Part shown: piece after piece, positions 1 to 9,279 of the stretch
How positions within the stretch are numbered: the first letter of the stretch is position 1
Layout of the letters: every line of letters starts with the position of its first letter
Origin: Chrysochromulina tobinii
Taxonomy: Eukaryota; Haptophyta; Prymnesiales; Chrysochromulinaceae
Direction: 5' to 3'
Length of the DNA: 29,678 nt
Assembly (NCBI GenBank): GCA_001275005.1
Contig: JWZX01002306.1
Location: 1-29,678, forward strand
The notes under the pieces: model-generated
What the model was told of the DNA's origin: nothing
The model's database searches: none
The model's input: the letters and a program-made list of their open reading frames with translations, nothing else
Translations under genes and position numbers: made by a program

Positions 1-189
1 AGAGACACGACGTGGGAAAAAATCACGACGAGAAAAGCGAGAAGGGGTGGGGGTGGGGGGGGGTCGAGGTGGCCGCCGCGATAGTAAACAAGGTGAAACA
101 GTGAACTCTTGGGAAGTTCAGGAATTCTCAATGCCGAAATCCCGGCGAAATCCCCGAACGCGCGGCGTGAGTGCCGCGAACGCGGGGAG

Positions 190-1251
190 ATGTTGCCCCG
201 AATGTTGCTTGCGCTGCACCTGGCCGGCACAGCCGCCGCTGCCGCCCTGCTTCCCGTTTCGCGCATCGCCGCCGACTTTGATCCGCGGCCGGTCATCACT
301 GGTGGGTCCACCGCCAACCTTCTTTTCGGCAAGCTGCAGCGCGCAGCCCAGCTGCCCACGACCAGGCTGGCTAAGAATCCATGCGCCGCAGTCGATGACC
401 GCGGCAAGCTAGAGAGCCTGCTGTGGTCCTCATTCGCCATGTCCAACCTACCTGCCGCAGACGCACTCAAGCGCTCCGAGCTCAGCACTAGCCGGGTCCT
501 CGAGTCGGGGCTTCTGTTCCTGGATGCTCTCCCGGCAGAGGCCGGAGGATGGCTGAGCGGGCTGCCATTTGGAGGTGGCAAAAAGGCTGTCAAGGACGGT
601 GAGGCGCCCCTGCTCGACCTGTCGGCCCTCGAGCTCGCGGCGGCGCGCGGCGCGCAGCACGCCTTCGTGCTCCTCAAGGGCGATGCGGCAATCCTCGAAT
701 GCGTGACACTGCTCAAGAGCTTGCCCCTGTGCGCGACCCTCATCGCACCGGAGGAGGGCGTCACGGTCGCGTCCACGCCGGGGTGGGTGTGCGAGCCGCT
801 GCAGGACCACGACGGAAGCCTCCTCGGCCCGCTCGCGGTGCGCGATGGCTGGGACGCACCGGCGAGTGCACTGCTGCCGTCGTCTGCTGCTGCCGCCTCC
901 CGTACGGGTACCGGTACGACGCTCGCGCGCGAGGACATCGCGGAGCTCGCCGTGCAGTGCGCGCTTCGGCTGGCACGCACGCCCGCCGAGGGCTGCCCGC
1001 CGCTGCGCGTGCTGCGCGTCTCGCGCGGCCTCGGAGGCCTGACCGACCGCCCACGGAATACGTACGACGCCGTGATCGGGGGCCCCAAGACACGTGAGCG
1101 CCTCGGCCGTGTGAGCTCTGCCGACTGGTCTGGCCTGCTTGGGCCTTTTGGGGTGGTGCGCGAGACAGACCCGACTGACTGGCGCCTGCTGACCAAGACG
1201 GAGCCCGACGAGAAATGGGTGCCGGCGCCGCCTGCTCCAAAGGCTGAGTGA
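190..1251 (+). CDS. Targeted protein of unknown function, weakly like an atypical short-chain dehydrogenase
   Basis: The frame is open from before position 109, but the first ATG is at 190, giving 353 residues. The N-terminus (MLPRMLLALHLAGTAAAAAL) is a clear signal peptide; in a secondary-plastid alga it could be the first half of a bipartite plastid signal. I do not recognise the mature protein. Its later part has a stretch LAREDIAELAVQCALRLA followed by a hydrophobic strand (LRVLRVS), which resembles the region near the C-terminus of atypical NAD(P)-binding SDR proteins (typical pattern SREDVAxLxVxAL). No glycine-rich nucleotide loop is evident at the expected N-terminal place, so either upstream exons are missing or the similarity is only superficial. 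The C-terminus is proline- and lysine-rich. GC and codon use match the neighbours. The existence of the gene is fairly secure; its function is not. Confidence 0.65.
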   Translation: MLPRMLLALHLAGTAAAAALLPVSRIAADFDPRPVITGGSTANLLFGKLQRAAQLPTTRLAKNPCAAVDDRGKLESLLWSSFAMSNLPAADALKRSELSTSRVLESGLLFLDALPAEAGGWLSGLPFGGGKKAVKDGEAPLLDLSALELAAARGAQHAFVLLKGDAAILECVTLLKSLPLCATLIAPEEGVTVASTPGWVCEPLQDHDGSLLGPLAVRDGWDAPASALLPSSAAAASRTGTGTTLAREDIAELAVQCALRLARTPAEGCPPLRVLRVSRGLGGLTDRPRNTYDAVIGGPKTRERLGRVSSADWSGLLGPFGVVRETDPTDWRLLTKTEPDEKWVPAPPAPKAE

Positions 1252-1409
1252 GATCGAGGCCGCCGACTAGGTGCTGCGCGTGCTATGAACATTCACAGGC
1301 TGAAGGGCCTTTCGGTCTCCATCATCATGATGGACAATGGTTCATGTCGGCATCATGAGGTGAGATGACGCCGAGGCCAGAAATAGCCAGAAAGGCGCCA
1401 CTGTGGATT

Positions 1410-1566
1410 CCATTTCGTCTCGGCAGTCGTGAACATCCCCAAGTACGTCTGCTTCGATTCGCCATTCAGGGCCTTATTGAGATGGAAGTGGCCTCTTACA
1501 AAAGTGCACGTACTTGTAGCCGCTCTTGTTGGACTCGGTCTCCAACTCGTAACCAACTCGCCGAGA
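1410..1566 (-). pseudogene. Broken AP2/ERF-like DNA-binding domain fragment
   Basis: On the minus strand one frame reads GYELETESNKSGYKYVHF and then runs to a stop. The next frame continues with VRGHFHLNKALNGESKQTYL and GMFTTAE. Put side by side the two pieces follow the algal AP2 domain pattern: SGYKxV, a basic strand, NGxxxxLGxFxTAEEA. The frame break falls at the four-base A run at 1500-1503 (T run on the coding strand), so one extra base would explain it. After the TAE residues the reading departs from the family, so the domain also lacks its end. No start codon or flanking gene body is visible. It could be a decayed copy, a sequencing indel in a real gene, or chance. The domain call is by pattern only. 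Confidence 0.4.
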
Positions 1567-1688
1567 TTCCATTGTTTGGCACAGGTGCTGCCGGCAACAT
1601 ACGTGCGACCGCCCGCGCCGGACGACTGTAGGACGACTGGTGCGCAATTGAGCGGGTACCGATGCCGCTGAAGACTGCCGTAACACTC

Positions 1689-1815
1689 AGTTTGTAATCA
1701 GGGTATGAGGAAGGGGTGCAAATCCAGATATTAATCCCTCCCCTACCCCCTTGGGTACATCACTAGTTTGTAATCAGGGTATGAGCGAACAGGCCCTCCC
1801 CTACCCCCTTGGGTA
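1689..1815. repeat. Imperfect tandem duplication with two conserved blocks
   Basis: A 21-base block (1689-1709 and 1765-1785) that begins AGTTTGTAATCAGGG, and a 22-base pyrimidine-rich block (1736-1757 and 1794-1815) that begins CCCTCCCCTACCCCC, each occur twice in the same order. The first pair is 76 bases apart and the second 58, so one copy gained or lost 18 bases between the blocks. There is no coding content. It lies about 370 bases upstream of the next gene. Confidence 0.8.
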
Positions 1816-2180
1816 AAACTAACGCGACGTCTATCTTCGGACTTCGAGGGTACTGTGCCTATAATTTGTGTCCGCGCCACGCAATTCGGAAGCGTACCTA
1901 TCGTGTTGCAGGGACCTTCGACGCGAGTCCGCACGCACTGCACTCCAACTTTGAACTTTAGATACGGGTGCGGTGCCGCCCTTTGAGACCGGTGTCCAGG
2001 TGTGGTGAGCGTGTGGGGACCGCGACGAAACTGACTTGAGACTTCTGACCGAGGGGAGCGAGCCGTCCTTTTGACGGACCGTGACGAAATTTTCAACAAA
2101 CTACCAAGGACCGTTAACATCATGTGAACAAGACAGAAGCACGCCTTCCGGAGACGCCTGACGCGGGGTGAGTGACTGTG

Positions 2181-2663
2181 ATGCGCATTTCCATGGCCGC
2201 CTTCACATTTTGCGTCCTGGGTGCCACCACCGCCTTATCAACTTCGGCTGCTGTCGGCTCGGTGACCCATTCAACTCTGGTATATCAGATGTGCAACTCC
2301 AACTGCGCATTCCGTCAAAACCTCACCTCTGTTTCAGCTAGCCTAACGACCGGGGATTTCAACGTGGTCGTTGAGCTCTACTCGGATGCATCATTGACGC
2401 AAATGATCGCCAATGGCTTCGGCAATTCTGATGCAAACACCTCCATCACCACCTTCAGCGGCGCTTTCATCTCTAGAGAGATTGAAGCTGGGAGTGGGGT
2501 CCAGCTTCAGTCTCTCTATTCTGAATGCACTTCGACCGTCCTGAAGCTGGACCCCTCAGGAACGGGGCTTGCCAAAATCGTGTGCAAAGTATACGATGGG
2601 GCGGCCCCTACTGCATGCACAGCCACCTACTCATTTGCGCCAGCTGAGAAAGGACAAATCTAG
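2181..2663 (+). CDS. Small secreted cysteine-containing protein of unknown function
   Basis: The open frame begins with GTG codons at 2172; the first ATG is at 2181, giving 160 residues. MRISMAAFTFCVLGATTALS is a good signal peptide, cleaved probably near STSA-AVGS. The mature part has cysteines in the contexts QMCNSNCAF, SECTSTV, IVCKVY and PTACTATY, suggesting disulfides. It is rich in Ser and Thr and has NxS/T sites (NLTS, NTSI). Alternating short hydrophobic stretches suggest a compact beta-rich domain. I recognise no family. It is an isolated gene convergent with the Rab GDI gene. Confidence 0.6.
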   Translation: MRISMAAFTFCVLGATTALSTSAAVGSVTHSTLVYQMCNSNCAFRQNLTSVSASLTTGDFNVVVELYSDASLTQMIANGFGNSDANTSITTFSGAFISREIEAGSGVQLQSLYSECTSTVLKLDPSGTGLAKIVCKVYDGAAPTACTATYSFAPAEKGQI

Positions 2664-3333
2664 CAGTCCAGCCACGAGTGACGAGAGAGACTGGCACAGA
2701 TCAGGTTTTCGATGTTCCACGGCCAAATCACACATGTGGCGCTGCCCTAACGTAACCGAATCCGTAGGCCAGTGGTGAGCGCGGGGGGAGGTGAACGCGC
2801 GCGCGGCGGGGGGGGGGGGCATGCGCGCGGGTCGCGCGGCGGCGGACATCGCGGGCGCGGTTGCGGAGCATCGGTTCGATTTAGCGCGATCTAGCGCCCG
2901 GGCGCCGCGGGGGGACTGACGGGGGCTACAGGCTGCCACACGAATGTGACCATATGGGCTATAGAGTAGCGACCAGCTACCGTCTACCGTACACGCACGT
3001 TTTATACCACTTCATGTCTTCAACACAGTTCTGGAGCATAGACCATAGACTGCACCGGCTCCTGGCATACACTGCATACACAAAATCGACGCGACATGTC
3101 CCAATCTCGACCAATCTCGATCACACGAATCGCGGCATCTGCGGACAGTGATGGTCACCATTTGTTGCGTACCACACGTGGATCGTCCTTCCTCGGCCAA
3201 CGGCCCGCGCCCCGAGTCGACCGCCAAACATCCAATGCCGAGTGTGGGCACCATAGTTGCGCTGTGGGAACTCTTCCCGGCGCGTCGGACGGCCCCTGAC
3301 GAGGCGGGCGGTGTGCTGCGCGCCGGCGCCGCC
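2664..3333. other. Convergent intergenic region, no gene seen
   Basis: About 670 bases between the ends of the secreted protein gene and the Rab GDI gene. It has a very GC-rich patch with a run of 12 G at 2808-2819, and a 10-base direct repeat CCAATCTCGA at 3101-3110 and 3111-3120. The short open frames here show no protein-like pattern. It presumably holds the 3' ends of both transcripts. Confidence 0.6.
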
Positions 3334-4788
3334 TCACTCTGATGAGCCCGGCCCGGAGGTCAGGATGAGCTTCTCGCCCACGATGCGCTCGTACATGGCG
3401 AGTACGTCCGTGATCGTCGTCTCGAAGTGCGAAGTCGCGTCGTACGATTCGCTGATGTAGACCTTCGACTGGGAGCCATCCTCCACAGGCACCATCAGGT
3501 CATACATGTCGTAGAACATTTTGGCGGGCGACGCCGCCGAGATCAGCTCGAGCCCCGCAGCGAGCTCGCGTTGCGCAATGCCCTCGCACGCGCCGGTCGC
3601 CGGGCCCTCAATGATGGTCGAGCAAAAGATGATGTACTTGCCCGCCGGCGCCACCTTGTGCGGCGAGCTGCAGCAGAAGAGGTACAGGTCGTTTTTGCGC
3701 CCGATGGTGGAGCCCGGGAAGATGACCTGGTACGAGCCCGCCGGCTCCGAACCGAGGTTGGTCGAGGCGAGGGGAGCGTTGACGATTGCGATGCAGCGCA
3801 CGACGGCGCCCTGCTTTTTCACCAGTGTGGGGAAGTACGACGGATCGCCAATTACGACCGACGCGTTCGCCACCGTATCCATCACCTTGATGCCCGTCGC
3901 CACGCCCGCCTCATACTGGACCTCGAACTTGCCTTCGCCGAAGACAGGGCCCTCGTCACCCATCGCGTGATTGAGCATGTAAGTGCCGCCGTGCACGGCC
4001 GCCAGGCGGGCAAAGGCCTGTGGCAGCTCGCCAAGACCGTAGAGCGGGTACAGGAACGGTGAGGTCATGCCCGCAAAGCGCGTCTTCGACTCAAGGTAGA
4101 GCTGCATCTTCTTGACGATCTCGATCGCCGGCAGCTCGGTGTAAGATTCGTCAAGGTACAGGCAGCACGCATGCGTCAGGAAGTCGATCGTGGCCTGCTC
4201 GAGCGCCCAGTACTTGAAAAACTCCTTACCGGTCATCGTGTCCAACTCAAGCTTCTTCTTGGTCATCGTGCCCGCCACCCAAGTCTTGCGGTCCGCCAGC
4301 TGCACCTTGGAGACCCACAAGGTGAACTGCATCATGCGGGTCTTCTCCATCATGGACATGAGCGACGACTTCATGGCATCCTCGGGTGTCGCTGGCACCT
4401 TGCAGACCTTGCCCGCCTTGTTTGAGTACACGAACGAGCCGTCCACCGGCTTGAACTCGATGTAATTGGACACGCCCGTGTGGATGAGCACCTTGACGAG
4501 GTTGCCGCCTGCCATCAGAAACTTGGGGATGAGGTCGATGCTGTAGTCGCGCAGCTTGCCAAGCTCGGCCTCCACGGGCTTCTCTGACGAGCCCATTTTG
4601 TCGAAGAACTGAGTGACGTCGAGCGAGGCCGATGCGCCGCCGTAGTACGGGTTGCGGTCCAGGTGCAACACCTTTTTGCCGGCGACCGAGAGCAGGCCGC
4701 TCAGCAGGCACTCCTTGAGGCCGGTGCCGAGAACGATCGCGTCCCACTTCTCGCCAAAAGCCTTCTGCCACGTGTCGTCCTCAGCCAT
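3334..4788 (-). CDS. GDI1: Rab GDP dissociation inhibitor (GDI)
   Basis: Rab GDI extracts prenylated, GDP-bound Rab GTPases from membranes and recycles them through the cytosol. The 484-residue protein starts at ATG 4788 and has no intron. Residues about 17-27 read AIVLGTGLKEC, the conserved FAD-like N-terminal motif of the GDI/REP family, followed by KKVLHLDRNPYYGGASASL, the Rab-binding-platform region. Further family blocks include ESKTRFAGMTSPFLYPLYG, LGELPQAFARLAAVHGGTYM and, late in the protein, a QVIFPGST strand. Most GDIs are about 445 residues; the extra length comes from a short N-terminal extension and small insertions. It is GDI rather than REP because there is no long acidic insertion. 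It is head to head with the CCDC124-like gene. The symbol is a generic family name. Confidence 0.95.
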   Translation of the reverse strand: MAEDDTWQKAFGEKWDAIVLGTGLKECLLSGLLSVAGKKVLHLDRNPYYGGASASLDVTQFFDKMGSSEKPVEAELGKLRDYSIDLIPKFLMAGGNLVKVLIHTGVSNYIEFKPVDGSFVYSNKAGKVCKVPATPEDAMKSSLMSMMEKTRMMQFTLWVSKVQLADRKTWVAGTMTKKKLELDTMTGKEFFKYWALEQATIDFLTHACCLYLDESYTELPAIEIVKKMQLYLESKTRFAGMTSPFLYPLYGLGELPQAFARLAAVHGGTYMLNHAMGDEGPVFGEGKFEVQYEAGVATGIKVMDTVANASVVIGDPSYFPTLVKKQGAVVRCIAIVNAPLASTNLGSEPAGSYQVIFPGSTIGRKNDLYLFCCSSPHKVAPAGKYIIFCSTIIEGPATGACEGIAQRELAAGLELISAASPAKMFYDMYDLMVPVEDGSQSKVYISESYDATSHFETTITDVLAMYERIVGEKLILTSGPGSSE

Positions 4789-5044
4789 CGCTATTGCTGT
4801 GATGTCTGCGGTTGGGTGGGGAGAGGCGCGCCGCGTTCAGATTGCTCACGGCCAGAGCACGCCGCGCAGGGTGCGCAAGGACATCACATGAATCCTGAAC
4901 CAAACACACCAGAATCTCGAAGTGTTCTGTGAAAAATTCCTCATGCTACCACAAGAAGGGGTTTGGGGTCGGTGAATCACGGTGAGCTTCTCGAAAGTCC
5001 CATATCTGGCAACTTCGGTACCGGTGGCAGAGGAGAGCCAGGCG
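4789..5044. promoter_or_regulatory. Shared divergent promoter region of GDI and CCDC124-like genes
   Basis: 256 bases separate the two divergent start codons. Both leaders and promoters must lie here unless upstream untranslated exons exist. I see no TATA box or other motif I can name. The segment 4905-4960 is AT-richer than its surroundings. The promoter role follows from position only. Confidence 0.55.
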
Positions 5045-5692
5045 ATGCCGGTTGGCGACGTGTCGAAGAAGGAAAAGCAGGCGGCGAAGGCGGCGGGAGA
5101 GGCGGAGGCGGCGCGGCAGGCGGCGGAGGACGCCGAGTGGGCCGAGGGAGGGAAGAAGGCTAACAAGAAGAAGGAGGCCGAGGCGGAGAAAAAGGCAGCC
5201 AAGGCGGAGCGCAAGGCTGAGAACGACGCCTTGGCCGAGGCGGAAGAGGCGGAGCTGTCAGCGCCGAAGCTCACGGGTAACAAGGCGAAACCCGCCAAGA
5301 TGACGCGCGCCGAAATCGCCGCGCAGGCGATGGCCAAGCTCGAGGCGGAGCAGAAGAGCAAGAAGAAGGAGAAGAAGGCGGTCGAGGTGTCAGGCGGCAA
5401 CGAGTACATCGGTGTGCTTGCCGAGAATGAAAACCGCGCCGATACAATCTCGGGCTCCGGCGTCGACGACGCCATCGCGGCGCTGACAATTGCGACCAGC
5501 GGCGCTGGCAGCAGCGGTGACGGCAAAAAGGTCAACCTGAAAGCCGCCTTCGCCGCCTTCGAGGAGCGCGAGATTGTCCGCCTCAAGGAGGAGAACCCCG
5601 GCCTCAAGCTGTCACAGTACAAGGAGCGCGCGTTCAAGGCTTGGGAGAAGTCGCCAGAGAACCCGGCCAACGCGGCCGTCGATCTCTCGTGA
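5045..5692 (+). CDS. CCDC124: CCDC124/Lso2-like ribosome-associated protein
   Basis: Known members (human CCDC124, yeast Lso2) bind the 80S ribosome at the tRNA/GTPase centre and help idle ribosomes return to translation. The frame is open from 4982 with a GTG, but the first ATG is at 5045 and gives 215 residues. The N-terminal half is a highly charged Ala/Glu/Lys helix (SKKEKQAAKAAGEAEAARQ). The middle has TRAEIAAQA, and the C-terminal half carries the diagnostic blocks ENENR, VDDAIAALTIAT, LKAAFAAFEEREIVRLKEEN and PGLKLSQYKERAFKAWEKSP. These align with the human order ENVNR, IEDAIAVL, AAFTAFEEAQLPRLKQENP, LSQLK, WLRSPDNP. Length is close to human (223). The usual MPKK start is not seen, so a short upstream exon remains possible. 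Confidence 0.9.
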   Translation: MPVGDVSKKEKQAAKAAGEAEAARQAAEDAEWAEGGKKANKKKEAEAEKKAAKAERKAENDALAEAEEAELSAPKLTGNKAKPAKMTRAEIAAQAMAKLEAEQKSKKKEKKAVEVSGGNEYIGVLAENENRADTISGSGVDDAIAALTIATSGAGSSGDGKKVNLKAAFAAFEEREIVRLKEENPGLKLSQYKERAFKAWEKSPENPANAAVDLS

Positions 5693-5823
5693 CGTCCCGG
5701 TTTACCACCTTGCACCTATACTTGGTGACTCAGCTCGAAGCCATAGACGCATGTTTGAAACAGTGATAGTTCTCTCATTTTAGGCTAATAAATGCGTATC
5801 TGCCGGTCGCGCGCGCGCTTAAC

Positions 5824-7833
5824 ATGACGAAGGCTATCGGAACCCCTTTACCGGTACGGTCCCATAAAAGTCACGTACATAAAAGTCAGTCCGGGCCCCG
5901 TCGCGTCGGCGTCGCCCACCGAGTCGACGAGGTCGCGCACAGACACCTAAAACCACACGCCCGATCGTCAATCTTGAATCTCAATTCTGATTCCGGCCGT
6001 CTCGTGTCCATGGTCGGCACTTCCTCGCTGCCTCCAGCATTGCAGCTCGCCGCACCGCTCTTCAAGGAGGCCAGCTTGCTCGACGTGGCGCGCTCCGTGT
6101 TCGCTACTGCAGACGCCGGCGGCTTCCGAGTCTACATGGACGACGCGTGCGGCACGCCAGCAGACTGGCGAGATCACCTGCGTTTGTCGAGCTTTGTGAT
6201 CAACGTGAGCAATGCACGCACCCAGCAGGCTCCACTGAACTCGACCCTACACGGACAGAAAGAACGCATTGAACCGATTATGGATTTCAAATACGGCGCC
6301 GAGAGCTTCATTCCCCACCAGATCGCCGCAAGCCCCTTTGTCACCTCGGACTGGCGGCGAGCCAACGCAAGCCTCGTCGTCTTATATGCACATGTCTACG
6401 GTGGGCCGGTCTTTGGGCCGGAGCGGTGCCGCCAGGCGCTCGCGAAGCGTTCAGAGGCTTGGCGCGCAACTGGCGGCAAGCGCCACTTTTTTGTGCTCAC
6501 GGGCGACTTTGGCATTTGCGACCACAGCGGCCACATGGTCGTCCCCGAGATGTTCCGACATCACATCATCGCGACCCACGGCGAGGTGGAAGGCCACCAC
6601 TGGCACTGGGGTAGTGGCCCCTCGTTCCCATGCTTTGTGCCGCAAAAAGATATCAGCATCCCACCATCGAACATGCAACAGCGGCCAGCTTTGATGGAGC
6701 ACTTTCTAGGGCGAGCGATGTCGTCGTCACCGTCCTTAGGATCAGCGACGGCGGCCCCTACCGCCGCCTCGCCCGTTGGTGGTGGATCTCCGCCGACCTT
6801 CACCTTAGGATCAGCGACGGTGGCAAGCCCGCGGAAGAGGACTTTGCTCGCTTTCTTTGCCGGGGCGGGCGAGTTCCGACTCGGCAAGCGCCAGGGACGC
6901 CAGCTCATGTTGCGCTTCTGGGGCTATGGCGCGGACCAAAGCATACGTGCCGTCGCGCGGGTGCCGCGCGCGCAGATGTTGGGCAACATGTCGATCTCCA
7001 AGTTTTGCCCCATCTTTGGTGGCAACTCGCCATGGAGCACTCGGCTCGTCGAGATCATGTCGAGTGGTTGCGTCCCCGTCTTCTTCAGCGCGTGGCTCCC
7101 TCCATTCTCGCGAATCTTGGATTGGGACCGCTTCAGCGTGCGCGTGCCCAGCCTAGACATGGTCCCAGATCTCAAATCCATCCTCGAACGTCAGCCCTAC
7201 GAGAAGCTCGCAGCCAACGTGCCGCTGGCGCTCGGGGCGATTTGGTATCGCCTCGAGGGAGGCTATCAGGGCGACGATCTGCTCGCCTTCCTGCTGCTGG
7301 AGATGCACCTTGCGCTACTCGCGGCCGCCGTGAAGCCGCTGGCGCAGCTCGCCGACGAGATTGTTGGCATGCCGCTGCACCTTACGCACTTTGAAGACGA
7401 CGTGCTTGCCAACCGCAGCTCAGACGGGTCGCAAAAGGCTCTGATGCTGCCGCCAAAGGTTCAGACTCTCGTCGCTCGTGCGGTAAGGGGCTTTCCGCCG
7501 CAGTACCGAGGTGGCATCACGATCGTGAGCAACCGAACCAAGCGTTCGCGCGAGCAGGTGTTTCGGTGCGTGCCCATGATGGAGAATGGCCACTCATACC
7601 GTGCGTCAGACCCGCACGTGTTTCGCGACGGCGAGCCGGACGAGCGCGATACCCGTCTGAATGGCGTCACCGGATGGGAATGCCGTGACATGCAGGGGCG
7701 CTCGAAGGAGGAGCCGGACGATCCAGTATCGCCGACGCAGGTGCCGCTGAATCAATCGCTTGTACGAGACAACCGCGAGTTCTTCCTTAACCGAAAGGGG
7801 CGTGGCAAACTCCCTAAAGCCGGGCGAGCGTGA
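5824..7833 (+). CDS. Exostosin-like (GT47) glycosyltransferase
   Basis: Exostosin-family enzymes use nucleotide sugars to build cell-wall or extracellular polysaccharides, normally in the Golgi. The frame from ATG 5824 gives 669 residues. A second good start is ATG 6010 (607 residues), since the first 62 residues are basic and not protein-like. No signal anchor is obvious with either start, which is unusual for this family and suggests a missing 5' exon. The first half has the order ASPFVTSDWRRANASLVVLY, KRHFFVLTGDFGICD, DISIPPSN. The second half has KRTLLAFFAGAGEF, then SISKFCPIFGGNSPWSTRLV and EIMSSGCVPVFFS, which is the family's donor-binding signature (C-x-x-P..G, R-x-x-E, GC-x-P-V). A variable Ser/Ala/Pro linker joins the halves. 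The C-terminal 120 residues are not recognised. Confidence 0.85.
   Translation: MTKAIGTPLPVRSHKSHVHKSQSGPRRVGVAHRVDEVAHRHLKPHARSSILNLNSDSGRLVSMVGTSSLPPALQLAAPLFKEASLLDVARSVFATADAGGFRVYMDDACGTPADWRDHLRLSSFVINVSNARTQQAPLNSTLHGQKERIEPIMDFKYGAESFIPHQIAASPFVTSDWRRANASLVVLYAHVYGGPVFGPERCRQALAKRSEAWRATGGKRHFFVLTGDFGICDHSGHMVVPEMFRHHIIATHGEVEGHHWHWGSGPSFPCFVPQKDISIPPSNMQQRPALMEHFLGRAMSSSPSLGSATAAPTAASPVGGGSPPTFTLGSATVASPRKRTLLAFFAGAGEFRLGKRQGRQLMLRFWGYGADQSIRAVARVPRAQMLGNMSISKFCPIFGGNSPWSTRLVEIMSSGCVPVFFSAWLPPFSRILDWDRFSVRVPSLDMVPDLKSILERQPYEKLAANVPLALGAIWYRLEGGYQGDDLLAFLLLEMHLALLAAAVKPLAQLADEIVGMPLHLTHFEDDVLANRSSDGSQKALMLPPKVQTLVARAVRGFPPQYRGGITIVSNRTKRSREQVFRCVPMMENGHSYRASDPHVFRDGEPDERDTRLNGVTGWECRDMQGRSKEEPDDPVSPTQVPLNQSLVRDNREFFLNRKGRGKLPKAGRA
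6734..6820 (+). repeat. In-frame 18-base direct repeat in the exostosin linker
   Basis: CCTTAGGATCAGCGACGG occurs at 6734-6751 and 6803-6820, 69 bases (23 codons) apart, so the frame is kept and both encode LGSAT. It sits in the Ala/Ser/Pro linker between the two exostosin halves and points to a small internal duplication. Confidence 0.85.
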
Positions 7834-8253
7834 CCAAAGAGATTGACTCAGCGTGACGTGAGCTGATTTCCGGCGTGAGCGCGACGTGAGACCGAAACAT
7901 GGACCGTCATAGGACCGTCAGAAGCCACAGCGGTTGCAGTCTCATGGATCCGATCCGTAGCCGCCGAACCTGACGGTAGTAGCTGCCTCCCGGATGCCCT
8001 CATACGCCAACATTTGGTCATTGCGCATCCGCGCTCTGGAGGGATACTGTATCGTGGAGTGAGTAGCCTCAGGTTTCGGGTCCCGCCTCGGGGGGAGTTA
8101 GGAGTCAGATGAAACCACATCGCCTGGTCCAACGAACCTCATTCGACCTTCTCTGGTTTTTGGGAATCTACCTTATCTCGAAGGATTCTCCCCATCGACT
8201 GCAAGATGGTGGAAGATCGGACCTTCTTATAGAAGCTCGCCCTTCGACGCCCC
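7834..8253. other. Intergenic region, nothing specific seen
   Basis: 420 bases between two plus-strand genes. There is a small repeat of GACCGTCA near 7902-7919. It should contain the 3' end of the exostosin transcript and the promoter and leader of the GARP gene. I see no gene or named motif. Confidence 0.5.
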
Positions 8254-8786
8254 ATGGCTGAGCGCCCTGGCACGCACCAGGAGCTCGCCGGCCTCGACAT
8301 GGCCCTGCTGCTCAAGGGCTTTGAGGGTGGTGATGTCGCGGACGACGCGAGCGGTCGCGGGAGCAGCAACAGCGGCAGCGTCCCGAAGGTTGGACAAACA
8401 ATGTCAACCAACGAGATGCTCGCAGGTGCTGGCAGTAGCTGGATGCCTGGCCATGCCGGCAAGGGGCCTGAATCATCTCAGGCGGCCAGCGCTGGCAATA
8501 TGCACATGTCCCAGCAGGCGCTCCTAGGCTCAGGCCAGCGCTATCCTCCGGCTACCGCAGAGCGACTGCTCGCCTTCTACCAGCTGCGTCAGATGCAGGC
8601 GGCGCAGCAGGCGCAGGCGGCGCGGCAGCAAGCGCACGAGGCTGCGGCGGCTCACGTGGGGGAGGAGCAGAAGACTGCCGTGCACCTCGCGAGCGCGGGC
8701 GCCAGTGTCGCAGGCTCGTCGGTGGGACCTACTGGAGACCCTGACGAGTCAGGCGAACAGGAGCAGGAGGAACAGTGGAGGCTCTT

Positions 8787-8817
<31 letters not shown>

Positions 8818-8918
8818 GAGGAGGAGGAGGAGCAGCAGCAGCAGCAGGAGGAGCAGCAGCAGCAGCAGCAGCAGCAGGCTCAATCGCTGCAGCAGCTGTA
8901 CTACTGGAGCCTCCTGCA

Positions 8919-8951
<33 letters not shown>

Positions 8952-8987
8952 CCAGCACCAGCTGCAGCACCAGCTGCAGCACCAGCT

Positions 8988-9060
<73 letters not shown>

Positions 9061-9242
9061 GAGGAGCAGCGGTGGGAGCAGCAGCAGCAGTCGCTTCCGA
9101 ACTCGCCGCAGCAACAACCTCAATCGCAGCATCAGCAGCAGCAGTTGATGGTGCAGCAGCAACAGCAGCAGCAGATGTATTTACTTGCCCTTTACCGCCA
9201 GCTTCAGCAGCAAGGGCATCGGGAGCAGCTGCTGGACCAGCA

Positions 9243-9279
<37 letters not shown>

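Larger units (their letters stand above)
1252..2180. other. Intergenic region with a gene relic and short duplications
   Basis: About 930 bases between two plus-strand genes. It holds the AP2-like relic (about 1410-1566, minus) and the duplicated block at 1689-1815, both listed separately. The rest shows no coding stretch I can support. The last 100 bases or so should hold the promoter and leader of the small secreted protein at 2181, but I see no clear motif. Confidence 0.6.

Noticed and set aside
2820-2905. tRNA-like GGTTCGATTT string
   Set aside because: No matching acceptor stem, D arm or anticodon arm could be built around it.
4247-4771. 174-codon open frame overlapping Rab GDI in another minus-strand frame
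   Set aside because: It lies fully within the GDI gene and has a biased Arg/Gly/His composition typical of shifted GC-rich coding DNA.
6630-7394. 254-codon frame in the exostosin gene
   Set aside because: Shifted reading of a real gene; the exostosin frame carries the conserved motifs.
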